Made by a program: the position numbers and the translations under genes
The notes under the pieces: model-generated
The model's input: the letters and a program-made list of their open reading frames with translations, nothing else
What the model was told of the DNA's origin: nothing
Databases searched by the model: none
Source: UBA7672 sp031419455
GTDB lineage: Bacteria > Pseudomonadota > Alphaproteobacteria > Caulobacterales > Hyphomonadaceae
Assembly (NCBI GenBank): GCA_031419455.1
Contig: JANOKS010000138.1
Span: 1-64,000 of the forward strand
Reading direction: 5' to 3'
DNA: 64,000 nt
Part shown: one piece after another, positions 1 to 7,979 of the stretch
Layout of the letters: each line of letters starts with the position of its first letter
Position numbering within the stretch: the stretch's first letter is position 1

Positions 1-1
1 G

Positions 2-430
2 CTCCAGCGCACGGCGCATGCGTTCGGCGCCGCCTTCACCTTCACCGTATCGGCCGCGCCAAAAATCCGTGTGATGCACAATGCGGATACGTCCAAGTCG
101 GACCTGCACGTGCCGTGGTATCTCTGGAATTCCATCGACGAGATGCAGCTGCCGCGCGGCTGCACGCTGGTCGGCATCGAGCTGACCGACGACGCCATCG
201 ACCTGCCGGCCTTCCGTCATCCCCTGCGCGCCGCTTACGTGATGGGCGGCGAGGCGAGGGACCTGTCGCCGGAGCTGCAGGCGAAGTGCGCCTTCATCGT
301 GAAAATCCCGACGCGCTTCTGCATCAATGTCGGTCTTGCCGGCGCGCTGGTGATGTATGACCGCGTCCTATCGATGGGCGGCTGGCCGCGCCGCCCGGTT
401 CACTCCGGCGGGTCGGACGAGACGGAATAA
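2..430 (+). CDS. TrmH/SpoU-family RNA 2'-O-methyltransferase, C-terminal part
   Basis: The gene enters from the left edge; the reading frame is open from base 2, so the true start lies outside the window. The visible 142 residues carry the SpoU-type SAM-binding knot: the segment YVMGGEARDLSPE corresponds to motif 2 and IPTRFCINVGLAGALVMYDR to motif 3 of SPOUT 2'-O-ribose methyltransferases that act on tRNA or rRNA. The conserved Asn of motif 3 is present. The target RNA cannot be told from this fragment. The end overlaps the next, convergent gene by 31 bases. Confidence 0.85.
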   Translation, partial: LQRTAHAFGAAFTFTVSAAPKIRVMHNADTSKSDLHVPWYLWNSIDEMQLPRGCTLVGIELTDDAIDLPAFRHPLRAAYVMGGEARDLSPELQAKCAFIVKIPTRFCINVGLAGALVMYDRVLSMGGWPRRPVHSGGSDETE

Positions 431-867
431 TTCCGCGGATAGCGTTGCTGCGTGTGGCGCAGGCCAACGCCGACATGCGCCAGCAGAAGTCCCGCGATCA
501 CGCCAACCGCCAGCGCCGCCGCCGCAGGCGCATCCTCCCGCTCGAACCCTGACGCCAGCAGAAACACCAGCATCGCGCCAAGGCCGAACGCGACCACAAG
601 ACCCACCGTGCGCGTCACCGCTCCGGTGACATGCGCGATCGGGGCTGCCGCACGCCAGTGGCCATAGACCAGCCGGCCCACCAGCATCGCGGCGACGCCG
701 CTCGCGGGCCAGGCCGATCCGCCGCGCATCCGCAATCCGATGGTAAACGCATCCGTCCCGGCCTGGATTTCTCCGGCCACGACGAACGTCGCCATCGCCA
801 CCGCGCCGGCAATGACGCCAGCGCCGGCAAACATGATCGATGCGCCCGCCGCGCGCCGCCATGCCAC
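400..867 (-). CDS. small integral membrane protein, unknown function
   Basis: A 155-residue protein with about four hydrophobic segments: near residues 10-32, 55-70, 88-106 and 116-135. The C-terminal tail is hydrophilic. No catalytic motif or known family is recognisable. The 3' end overlaps the convergent methyltransferase gene by 31 bases, so the last ten codons are read on both strands. Start at 867 is the first ATG of the hydrophobic protein. The inner-membrane location is inferred from hydropathy only. Confidence 0.7.
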   Translation of the reverse strand: MAWRRAAGASIMFAGAGVIAGAVAMATFVVAGEIQAGTDAFTIGLRMRGGSAWPASGVAAMLVGRLVYGHWRAAAPIAHVTGAVTRTVGLVVAFGLGAMLVFLLASGFEREDAPAAAALAVGVIAGLLLAHVGVGLRHTQQRYPRNYSVSSDPPE

Positions 868-1123
868 GTCGTACCCCTCCGTCCGTCAGCTGATGCGAAA
901 CTGACAAGCAGGGTGCGCGCCGCATCGCAGGATAACTAACGCGCGTCAGCCAACACTTGCCGCAACGCGATTTCCGCCCCGATTTGACGCAAAAAGCGCT
1001 CAAAACAGAGGGTTCGATGAAATTGCAGCAACCCGCTTAAACCGGTTTTCAACCACGCGTGCCAGTTTGGGCCGTAACAGGAAGGCCGTTCAGAGCCTTC
1101 CGTCTACGGATGATGGTGTGGTT

Positions 1124-2572
1124 ATGGCGAAGACGGTTCTGGTCGTCGATGACGATCCTACCCAGCGTCGGTTGATGCAGGCCGCGGCCGAGAAGCAGGG
1201 CTTCCGCGCCCGCGTCGTCGAGAACGGCGAGCGCGCCCTGGAAGAGGCGTCCGACCCGCGCCACGGCGTCGATGTCGTGCTGCTCGACCTCATCATGCCG
1301 GGCCTCTCGGGCATGGACACGCTCGAGCGCCTGATCGAGCGCCGCCCCGATCTCCCCGTCATCGTCATCACCGCAACCGGCGGCATCGACACCGTCGTGC
1401 AGGCGATGCGCGCCGGCGCTGTGGACTTCTTCGTCAAGCCCGCCAGCCCCGAACGCATCGCCATCTCGATCCGCAACGCGCTGAAGCTGTCGGACCTGCG
1501 CGGCGAAGTGAAACGCCTCACCAAGAAAACCGAAGGCCGCATGGGCTTCGACGACATGATCGCCGGCGCCCCTCTGATGCGCCAGGTTGTCCGCCTCGGC
1601 CAGCGCGCCGCAGCATCGTCCATCCCCATCCTCATCCTCGGCGAGTCCGGCGTCGGCAAGGAAGTCATCGCCCGCTGCATCCAGGGTGCATCCGAGCGCG
1701 CCGGAAAGCCGTTCATCTCGGTCAATTGCGGGGCCATCCCGGAAAACCTCGTCGAGTCGATCCTGTTCGGCCACGAGAAGGGATCGTTCACCGGCGCTAC
1801 CGACAAGAAGCTCGGCAAGTTCGTCGAGGCTGATGGCGGCACGCTGTTCCTCGACGAAGTTGGTGAACTACCGCTCGACATGCAAGTGAAGCTGCTGCGC
1901 GTGCTTCAGGAGAGCGAAGTCGACGCCGTCGGCTCGCGCCGCCCCACCAAGGTCGACGTCCGCATCATCTCGGCCACCAACCGCGACCTTGCAACTCAGG
2001 TCAAGGAAGGCCGCTTCCGCGAAGACCTCTATTACCGCCTCAACGTTTTCCCCATCGAGATTCCCTCGCTGAAGGAACGCCGCGAAGACTTCCCGGCCCT
2101 TGTTGATCACTTCGTCGGCCGCTTCAACGCGGATGAAGGCAAGGCCGTCCCCGGCGTCTCGCCGGATGCACTGGCCATGCTGGCGTCCTACGACTGGCCC
2201 GGCAACGTGCGGCAGCTCGAGAACGCGATCTTCCGCGCGGTCGTCCTCTCCGACGGCGGCACGCTGAAGCCCGAAGATTTTCCCCAGATCTCCGGCATGA
2301 CCACGCTCGGCGTGGCCGCTGTCGCGCCGACGCAGAAAGCCGCCAACGACCAGGGCGACCAGCCCGTCCACATCACCGACGGCACGGGCGAGCTGCGCAC
2401 GCTCGAAGCCATCGAGCGCGATCTCATCCAGTTCGCCATCGACCACTACTCGGGCCACATGTCGGAAGTCGCCCGCCGCCTCGGCATCGGCCGCTCCACG
2501 CTCTATCGCAAGGTCCGCGAGTACGACCTCAAGGTCCGCGACGGCGACGAGCTCGACGAGACAGGATCATAG
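1124..2572 (+). CDS. sigma-54-dependent response regulator (REC-AAA+-Fis), TacA/NtrC type
   Basis: A 482-residue cytoplasmic transcription activator. The receiver domain (about 1-120) has acidic residues D9-D11, phospho-acceptor D55, and K105. The AAA+ domain (about 145-370) has Walker A GESGVGKE at 173-180, the sigma-54 contact loop GSFTGA at 220-225 (Ser for the usual Ala) and Walker B LFLDEVGE near 241. The C-terminus (about 445-470) is a Fis-type helix-turn-helix. An in-frame GTG lies 57 bases upstream, but MAKTVLVVDDD is the natural receiver start. By family it activates RNA polymerase-sigma54 after phosphorylation. The N-terminus and domain order recall Caulobacter TacA, a stalk regulator, but I cannot prove orthology. 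No histidine kinase gene is adjacent. Confidence 0.93.
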   Translation: MAKTVLVVDDDPTQRRLMQAAAEKQGFRARVVENGERALEEASDPRHGVDVVLLDLIMPGLSGMDTLERLIERRPDLPVIVITATGGIDTVVQAMRAGAVDFFVKPASPERIAISIRNALKLSDLRGEVKRLTKKTEGRMGFDDMIAGAPLMRQVVRLGQRAAASSIPILILGESGVGKEVIARCIQGASERAGKPFISVNCGAIPENLVESILFGHEKGSFTGATDKKLGKFVEADGGTLFLDEVGELPLDMQVKLLRVLQESEVDAVGSRRPTKVDVRIISATNRDLATQVKEGRFREDLYYRLNVFPIEIPSLKERREDFPALVDHFVGRFNADEGKAVPGVSPDALAMLASYDWPGNVRQLENAIFRAVVLSDGGTLKPEDFPQISGMTTLGVAAVAPTQKAANDQGDQPVHITDGTGELRTLEAIERDLIQFAIDHYSGHMSEVARRLGIGRSTLYRKVREYDLKVRDGDELDETGS

Positions 2573-2581
2573 GAACAGGTC

Positions 2582-2758
2582 ATGGAAAACGCAGCCCGCA
2601 TTTCGCCCACGCTCTTCCTCGGCGCCGACGCCAGCCCCAGCGCGCCCACCGTCAGCAGCACGGAAGCCTGGGGCAGCTTCGCCGCGATCGCCGGCATGTT
2701 GATCGCGACCTTCTCCGGCCTCGGAACGGCTGTCTGGCTCGTGGCGATATCGATCTAG
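2582..2758 (+). CDS. small single-pass membrane protein (58 aa), putative
   Basis: A 58-codon frame begins 9 bases after the response-regulator stop. It encodes a polar N-terminus rich in Ala/Ser/Pro and a hydrophobic C-terminal segment (about residues 35-57, GMLIATFSGLGTAVWLVAIS) that could be a tail-anchored membrane helix. A modest purine-rich stretch (GGAACAGG) precedes the ATG. The close spacing suggests co-transcription with the regulator. There is no recognisable family; it may be a chance frame. Confidence 0.5.
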   Translation: MENAARISPTLFLGADASPSAPTVSSTEAWGSFAAIAGMLIATFSGLGTAVWLVAISI

Positions 2759-2766
2759 GGCGCCCG

Positions 2767-2804
2767 TCCTTCCCCGCGAAGCGGGGAAGGTGGCCCGAAG
2801 GGCC
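2767..2804. repeat. palindromic intergenic repeat (double hairpin)
   Basis: Two adjacent palindromes: a 23-base one (CCTTCCCC, GCGAAGC, GGGGAAGG) at 2768-2790 and GGCCCGAAGGGCC at 2792-2804. This is the look of short intergenic palindromic repeats scattered through alphaproteobacterial genomes. It sits after the small membrane-protein gene and could act as an RNA processing or termination hairpin, although no U-run follows. Confidence 0.6.
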
Positions 2805-2845
2805 GGATGGGGTACGCGCCAAGGGGACTGCCCGAGGGAATCCCA

Positions 2846-2885
2846 CACACAACAAAGCCGGCCGCGCATCACGCGCAGCCGGCTT
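2846..2885 (-). terminator. rho-independent terminator after rpsU
   Basis: On the minus strand, downstream of the S21 gene, AAGCCGGC (2885-2878) pairs with GCCGGCTT (2862-2855), with an inner GCGC/GCGC pairing, and is followed by a T-rich tail (TTTGTTGTGTG). This is a classic intrinsic terminator 28 bases past the rpsU stop. Confidence 0.8.
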
Positions 2886-2912
2886 CATGCATCTTGCCGG
2901 TAACTGACTCGT

Positions 2913-3131
2913 CTAGGTCTTCGGGATAAGACCTTCACGCTGGGCGCGCTTGCGGGCCAGTTTCCGCGCACGGCGGACGGCCTCGGCCTTCCGGCGCGCC
3001 TTGGCCTCGGACGGCTTCTCGAAAGCAGTGCGGGACTTCATTTCCCTGAAGACGCCCTCGCGTTGCATCTTTTTCTTGAGCGCCTTCAACGCCTGATCGA
3101 CGTTGTTATCGCGGACCACGATCTGAACTAT
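2913..3131 (-). CDS. rpsU: 30S ribosomal protein S21 (apparent ATA start)
   Basis: The sequence VRDNNVDQALKALKKKMQRE and the basic Arg/Lys/Ala tail identify small-subunit protein S21. Family members normally begin Met-Val-Gln-Ile-Val-Val-Arg-Asp. Here that register reads ATA-GTT-CAG-ATC-GTG-GTC-CGC, so the codon in the initiator position (3131-3129) is ATA. A strong Shine-Dalgarno GGAGAG lies 6 bases before this ATA. The only standard alternative, GTG at 3119, would drop four conserved residues and sit 18 bases from the same site. I therefore extend the gene to 3131 (72 aa). A terminator follows at 2855-2885. Confidence 0.85.
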   Translation of the reverse strand: MVQIVVRDNNVDQALKALKKKMQREGVFREMKSRTAFEKPSEAKARRKAEAVRRARKLARKRAQREGLIPKT

Positions 3132-3371
3132 CTGAAACTCTCCATCGGTTTCCCGGCCGGCCCCGGGGGATTGGTCTAGAACGCAATAAAAGCCGAAAGG
3201 GCCGCAAACGCTCCCTTCAGGGAGACGCGGGCCCGTTCGACGGGTGATTTCTTGCCAATCCGCACGCAGCCCAGAACTGGGCCATGACGGGCAGGCGGCG
3301 GTCCGATACCATACGAATCTGGCCGTGCCTACTGCCCCAAAACCCCGGAATTCGCCCCCCTGGATACCAAA

Positions 3372-4016
3372 ATGGACGCCAAATCCGCACCTGAAACCGA
3401 AGCCGCCCCCAGCGATCTGTTCCTTGATCGCCTGCTCGACGCCATGCTGGAGGTCGCCCCCGACATGGGCTGGACCCGTGCAGCCCTCGACCGGGCGGCC
3501 GAAAAGGCGGGTCTCAGCGCGGGCCAGGCCCTCCTGTCAGCCCCCAGCGGCGTGCCCGACGTGCTGGAGGCGCTCGGCAAGCGCGCCGCCCGGGCGGCGG
3601 GGCAAGGGGTCCTCGCCGCCGACAACCAGAAAGTCCGCGCCAAGGTGCGGGCAGGGGTGAAGGCCTGGCTCGCCGCCTTCGCGCTGCACAAGCCCGCCGT
3701 GAAGCGCGCCGCCGCCACGCCAGCCAACCTGCTCACCGGCCCGAAAGGCCTCTGGGCCGCCGCCGACGCCATCTGGTCGGCGCTTGGCGACAAGTCGACG
3801 GACTACAACTGGTACACCAAGCGGATGACGCTCGTTGCAGTCCTCGGCTCAACGCTCACCGCCTGGATGGGCACGGGCGACGAGGCCGAGATCGACGCCT
3901 TCCTCGACCGCCGCATCGAAAACGTCATGCAGTTCGAGAAGCTCAAGACACAGGCGAAAGACGCTTTCGCAAAATTCCCCGATCCGCTCGACCTCTTCGG
4001 CCAGCACAAGTCGTGA
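3372..4016 (+). CDS. COQ9-family ubiquinone biosynthesis protein
   Basis: A 214-residue protein with the TetR-like helical fold of COQ9. The diagnostic block is near residues 144-165: an Asp-x-Asn-Trp-Tyr-Thr-Lys-Arg stretch followed by a Thr-Leu helix and Ala-Trp-Met. COQ9 is a lipid-binding partner of the COQ7 hydroxylase in ubiquinone synthesis; bacterial copies are mostly confined to Alphaproteobacteria. The N-terminus is Ala-rich and has no signal peptide. The gene stands alone; other ubi genes are not in the window. Confidence 0.88.
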   Translation: MDAKSAPETEAAPSDLFLDRLLDAMLEVAPDMGWTRAALDRAAEKAGLSAGQALLSAPSGVPDVLEALGKRAARAAGQGVLAADNQKVRAKVRAGVKAWLAAFALHKPAVKRAAATPANLLTGPKGLWAAADAIWSALGDKSTDYNWYTKRMTLVAVLGSTLTAWMGTGDEAEIDAFLDRRIENVMQFEKLKTQAKDAFAKFPDPLDLFGQHKS

Positions 4017-4045
4017 TAGATTGAGAAAAGCAGGGGGGAGTAGCG

Positions 4046-4402
4046 ATGAGTGCTAAGGTATTGTTGTGCTTGGTCTGGCTTTGTTTGTTAGCTGGTCCTA
4101 GCGAGGCAAGACAAGCGGATGAGCAGTTGCCTCCCAGGTTTGATGTCGAGCGGCATTGCAGGTCAGTAGCGAATGTTACCGGTACCTACTCAGCCATGAT
4201 CGACCGCTCATGCTTCGAAATGGAGCAAACCGCGTACAACGCGCTGAAATCGATCTGGACGTCACTAGCTGCGCCAACTCGCAGATACTGCACTCAAGTT
4301 GCGACCGTTACAGGGCCGGGTAGCTATTCCATTTTGGGCTCCTGCATAAACATGGAGGAGGCAGCGTCTCGCGACAACGACGTTCGGAAATTTGACTATT
4401 AA
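4046..4402 (+). CDS. small secreted Cys-containing protein, unknown
   Basis: 118 residues with a clear Sec signal peptide (about 1-21: MSAKVLLCLVWLCLLAG then PSEA/RQ). The mature part holds four cysteines spaced as two similar units, each a Cys then Thr-Gly then Cys-x-Met-Glu: HCRSVANVTGTYS...SCFEMEQ and YCTQVATVTGPGS...SCINMEE. This is an internal duplication of roughly 50 residues, probably with two disulfides. Base composition is clearly more AT-rich than neighbouring genes. A good RBS (GGGGGAG) lies ahead of the ATG. I do not recognise a named family. Confidence 0.75.
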   Translation: MSAKVLLCLVWLCLLAGPSEARQADEQLPPRFDVERHCRSVANVTGTYSAMIDRSCFEMEQTAYNALKSIWTSLAAPTRRYCTQVATVTGPGSYSILGSCINMEEAASRDNDVRKFDY

Positions 4403-4841
4403 GCGAACACCGTAACGGGAGCACGAGCGAACTCGATCGGCTTACTCCGTTCTGTTAGCGCGAGAGAAAACTGAGCAGACATCAGTGCCGAGAACGGGGG
4501 ATGGGGAACCCACCCTCTCCAGCAATTTCAACGACTTCCGCCAAAAAAGCGGGGGACACCGATTCTGCAAATAAATATTCTGTCCAGCACTGTCTCCAGC
4601 GGCCGTATAATGCCCCCATGACACGAGCACGCACCGCATCATCGGGAGTAGGCGAACTCACCGCGATCCAGCCTTTGCTGGACGCGGTGCTGATGCTGTG
4701 CGTGAGCCTCGTGCAAGCCGCCGCGACAACGCTGAAGATGATCTTCAACCGCAGAAGCCGTGATTGGCACACGGAAGATGCACGCGAAGACCTGCCCCAG
4801 GCGACGTCCGGCACTTCATCTCAAGGAACCAACCCAACCCA

Positions 4842-4957
4842 CGGAGTCATTCTCGGGCTTGTGCCGAGAATCTCAGTTGGCCCAGCGCGGGGACTCGCAA
4901 ACGATCCCCTCGAAACTCACAACCGAGATTCTCGGCACAAGGCCGAGAATGACTCCG
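4842..4957. repeat. inverted repeat, 37-bp arms
   Basis: Arms at 4842-4878 and 4921-4957 are reverse complements with two mismatches, around a 42-base loop. Each arm itself contains a shorter palindrome (ATTCTCGG...CCGAGAAT). This matches the general look of REP/BIME-type elements in alphaproteobacteria. Confidence 0.85.
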
Positions 4958-4986
4958 TTGATGTTGCAGCAAAGCGCCCAAGCTCT

Positions 4987-5157
4987 CCTCCCCCGAACGG
5001 GGGAGGCGCTCCGCGTGCAGAACTCGCAACATCGGGACTCAGGTGGGGGACCGCCCTCACGCCACGCACCGTCAGGACACGAGGACACACCGTCCCCCAC
5101 CTGACCTGCGCCCGCTGCGTGCACCTTGCTCGCAGTTCCTCCCCCGTTCGGGGGAGG
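4987..5157. repeat. composite inverted repeat element, about 170 bp
   Basis: The ends are perfect palindromes CCTCCCCC-GAAC-GGGGGAGG (4987-5006) and CCTCCCCC-GTTC-GGGGGAGG (5138-5157). Inside, TCAGGTGGGGGAC (5039-5051) pairs exactly with GTCCCCCACCTGA (5092-5104). The transcript could fold into a long cruciform-like structure. No transposase is linked, so a non-autonomous element or REP-type repeat is most likely. Confidence 0.8.
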
Positions 5158-5239
5158 ACAACACCGGCGCACGCCTAGCGCACGCGCCGCTCAATGCAGA
5201 CCAACCCCGGCCCCCGCCGCAGGGATAGCGCAGCTGCGC

Positions 5240-6433
5240 CTAGCGCCCCAGTTCTCGCGTGGCTTCTTCCACACCCTTCACCGTCATCGGGAACATGCGG
5301 TGGCCGCCAATGATCTGGCGGATGAGGTCGGTCGATCCGGAATACTCCCAGCCCGACGGATGCGTCGGATTCAGCCAGACCAGATGCGGATAGATGTCGA
5401 CGAAGCGCTGCAGCCAGACAGCGCCCGGCTCCTCGTTCCAGTGTTCAACCGAGCCGCCCGGATAGGTGATCTCGTACGGGCTCATTGCGGCGTCGCCCAC
5501 GATGATGACTTTGTAGTCGGCCGGAAACTTGTGCAGCACATCCCAGGTCGGAATCTTCGACACGCCACGGCGGCGATTGTCCTTCCACACGCCTTCGTAG
5601 ATGCAGTTGTGGAAGTAGAAGAATTCGAGGTTCTTGAATTCGGTTCTTGCAGCGGAAAACAGTTCCTCGCAGGCTTTCACATGCGGATCCATCGATCCGC
5701 CGATGTCGAGGAACATCGCGACCTTCACCGCATTGCGCCGCTCCGGCCGCATCACGATGTCGATGTATCCCTCTTTAGCCGTCTTCCTGATCGTGCCGTC
5801 GAGATCGAGCTCTTCCTCCGCGCCGTCGCGGGCCCATTTGCGCAGGCGGCGCAGCGCGACTTTCAGGTTGCGGGTGCCGATCTCGACCGAGTCGTCGAGG
5901 TTCTTGAACTCGCGCTTGTCCCACACCTTCACCGCGCGCTGGTGGCGCGACTTGTCCTGGCCGATCCGCACGCCTTCGGGATTGTAGCCGTAGGCCCCGT
6001 AAGGCGACGTGCCGGCCGTGCCGATCATCTTGCTGCCGCCCTCGTGGCGTTTCTTCTGTTCTTCCATGCGCTGCTTCAGCGTCTCCATGAGCTTGTCCCA
6101 GCCGCCCATGGCCTCGATCTGTTTCTTCTCTTCTTCGCTGAGATATTTCTCGGACAGCCTCTTCAGCCACTCGTCGGGAAACTGGTGAACGTCGACGCCT
6201 TCGGAGAATGAATCGAGCCCCTTGAAGACGTGGCCAAACACCTTGTCGAAGCGATCAAGATGCTTCTCGTCCTTCACCAGGGCGGCGCGGGAGAGGTAGT
6301 AGAAATCCTGCACCTCATGGCCGCCGTCGCCGCCGACCACGCCCTTGTCCATCGCCTCGAGCAGGGTGAGGAATTCCTTGAGCGTGACCGGCACCTTGGC
6401 GGCGCGCAGCTCATGGAAGAAATGCTGGAACAT
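5240..6433 (-). CDS. VWA domain protein, CoxE/COG3552-like
   Basis: A 397-residue cytoplasmic protein. A helical, highly charged N-terminal half (about 1-225) precedes a von Willebrand A domain with the metal-site motif DIGGSMD at 243-249, where Gly replaces the first Ser of DxSxS. The later GDAAMSPYEI segment would hold a second metal-site loop. Such proteins usually work with a MoxR-type AAA+ ATPase as a chaperone pair; no MoxR gene is adjacent here. No signal peptide is seen. Function is known only at family level. Confidence 0.85.
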   Translation of the reverse strand: MFQHFFHELRAAKVPVTLKEFLTLLEAMDKGVVGGDGGHEVQDFYYLSRAALVKDEKHLDRFDKVFGHVFKGLDSFSEGVDVHQFPDEWLKRLSEKYLSEEEKKQIEAMGGWDKLMETLKQRMEEQKKRHEGGSKMIGTAGTSPYGAYGYNPEGVRIGQDKSRHQRAVKVWDKREFKNLDDSVEIGTRNLKVALRRLRKWARDGAEEELDLDGTIRKTAKEGYIDIVMRPERRNAVKVAMFLDIGGSMDPHVKACEELFSAARTEFKNLEFFYFHNCIYEGVWKDNRRRGVSKIPTWDVLHKFPADYKVIIVGDAAMSPYEITYPGGSVEHWNEEPGAVWLQRFVDIYPHLVWLNPTHPSGWEYSGSTDLIRQIIGGHRMFPMTVKGVEEATRELGR

Positions 6434-6529
6434 GGGCCATCTCCGGCAGGCGTGCCGAAACTAGCCTGCTTGGCTCGCCCCGGCAAACGGACATGGCGAT
6501 TGGCCCTGCTTTCTGGTAGCATCGCCGTT

Positions 6530-6985
6530 ATGGACCGCCGCCTTCATGACGAGGATTTTTACCTCTGGACGCAGGAACAGGCTGAAGCCCTGCGCCGAGA
6601 GGGCGGCCGCGCCGGAGGCTCCAACGCAATCGACTGGGAGCTGGTCGCGGAGGAGGTTGGCGATTTGGGCATCAGCGAACGAAATCGGGCGTTCAGCCTC
6701 ATCCGTCAGATCCTGGCCCATTTCTACAAGCTGGCGTGGACCCTGCGCGAGGAGCCCAAGGCCCATTGGCGATCAGAGGTGCGTGCCTTCCGGCAAGACT
6801 TGCGCGACACCATGACATCCGCCATCCGCGAGAAGGCAGAACAGGCGCTTGAAGGTCTGCACGCGCAAGCCGTCGAACGCATTGAGGAAGCGTTTGCGGC
6901 CGAAGAACCCGCCGCCCCGCGCGACGCCTCGCTGCGCTGGACGTTGGCGCAGGTGCTAAGCGAAGCGGACGATCCTATTCGATAG
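6530..6985 (+). CDS. DUF29 family protein
   Basis: 151 residues. The N-terminus (LHDEDFYLWTQEQAEALRR) and the later pattern DWELVAEEVGDLG...LIRQILAHFYKLAW are typical of the DUF29 family, small helical proteins common in alphaproteobacteria and cyanobacteria. Function unknown. An upstream in-frame start at 6230 lies inside the divergent VWA gene, so ATG 6530 is preferred. It converges on the lipoprotein gene at 6993. Confidence 0.85.
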   Translation: MDRRLHDEDFYLWTQEQAEALRREGGRAGGSNAIDWELVAEEVGDLGISERNRAFSLIRQILAHFYKLAWTLREEPKAHWRSEVRAFRQDLRDTMTSAIREKAEQALEGLHAQAVERIEEAFAAEEPAAPRDASLRWTLAQVLSEADDPIR

Positions 6986-6992
6986 TCCGCGA

Positions 6993-7814
6993 TCAGCCGG
7001 CGTCCTCTTCCCCGGCATTGTTCTGGCCGCCCTCATACTGCATCGACTGCTCCATCGGACGCGGCGTGAAGGCGGGGGCGGCTTCAAACTTTGCGATTTC
7101 GAGATCGTAGAACGGCGCGCCGTTCTGCTCGATCGTGATGCGCTTGGGCCATTTGACGCCATTGCTTTCGACCTCGCCCGAAAACTTGACCGTCTGGGCG
7201 ATATCCGCGCCGCCGGCCGGATCGCGGACTGCCATGGCGGCGCCGACCAGCTTGCCGGAGGCATCGACTTTGAGGTCAGCCGCCTGGCCGCTCGCCAGCT
7301 GCGCCTTGATCGTTCGCGTGCCGTCGGCTGCTGCGGGCTGTTCATCGGCCTTGGCGCCCGACGCCTTCAGCGGCGTCAGCAGCATCAGGCTGTAGAGACC
7401 GTATTGCTGGTTCTCGTTTGTCGCCTGCGCTTCGGACAGGGGGATCCAGCTCTGGCGGTTCACGTCCCAGGCCCTGCCGCGCTCGACCTGCAGCGTGCGC
7501 GAGGTCTTGGATTCGGCGCCAGACGCCCAGCTCGACGTGCGGGCCCATTGTCCCTCGGGGCGGATAACCGTGATGACGTCCTGCTTCGTCGTCTTGCCGC
7601 CAGAGGTCACTGTGGCGGTGCCGGTCCAGTAGAGTTCCTTGACCTTGGCCAGCGCCGCCTCGCCGCCGGCGGCGTCCATCGCCGATACGAGGGCGCTCTT
7701 TGCCGGCGCGGCGACCACAGTCGCGCCCAGGTCGGGAGAATTCGCCATGGTCGTGCAGGCGCCAAGCGCGGTCAGCGCAGCGGCTGCAAGCAGCGCGGTC
7801 TTCAAGGCTGTCAT
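6993..7814 (-). CDS. lipoprotein, unknown function
   Basis: 273 residues with a lipoprotein signal: MTALKTALLAAAALTALGAC, acylated Cys at 20. The mature domain is rich in beta-type sequence (VKELYWTGTATVTSGGKTT, DVITVIRP) similar in feel to LolA/LolB-like or DUF4292-type beta-barrels that bind lipids, but no family can be named with confidence. The start was chosen at 7814 because it gives the signal peptide and has an RBS (GGGGAG, 7 bases upstream); the frame is open for 37 codons upstream. Confidence 0.8.
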   Translation of the reverse strand: MTALKTALLAAAALTALGACTTMANSPDLGATVVAAPAKSALVSAMDAAGGEAALAKVKELYWTGTATVTSGGKTTKQDVITVIRPEGQWARTSSWASGAESKTSRTLQVERGRAWDVNRQSWIPLSEAQATNENQQYGLYSLMLLTPLKASGAKADEQPAAADGTRTIKAQLASGQAADLKVDASGKLVGAAMAVRDPAGGADIAQTVKFSGEVESNGVKWPKRITIEQNGAPFYDLEIAKFEAAPAFTPRPMEQSMQYEGGQNNAGEEDAG

Positions 7815-7979
7815 CGGATCACTCCCCGTAAAGGCCATTTGCCGGCGTTCCCCGCCGATCCTGTGTAGGCCTTTAGCGTAATCTGCGTTCCGGTGCGAAG
7901 CCATGCTGTGCCGTCTGCGGCACAAAGACCCGTGATCGCAAAGTGAGAAGCGCCTGCGACGTTTCGGCTATTCCAATGG

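Larger units (their letters stand above)
4618..5178 (+). other. doubtful ORF running into repeat DNA
   Basis: From ATG 4618 the first about 60 codons look protein-like (a hydrophobic helix LLDAVLMLCVSLVQAAATTL and then basic and acidic residues). From about 4840 the frame reads through the inverted repeats described separately, giving the typical repeat translation VILGLVPRIS. Either a short gene lost its stop when a repeat inserted, or this is not a gene. No good RBS is visible. The rest of the 4403-5239 gap holds only these repeats. Confidence 0.25.

Noticed and set aside
4482..4814. 110-codon minus-strand frame in the repeat gap
   Set aside because: No start signal, low-complexity Arg/Ser composition, and no motif; probably chance.
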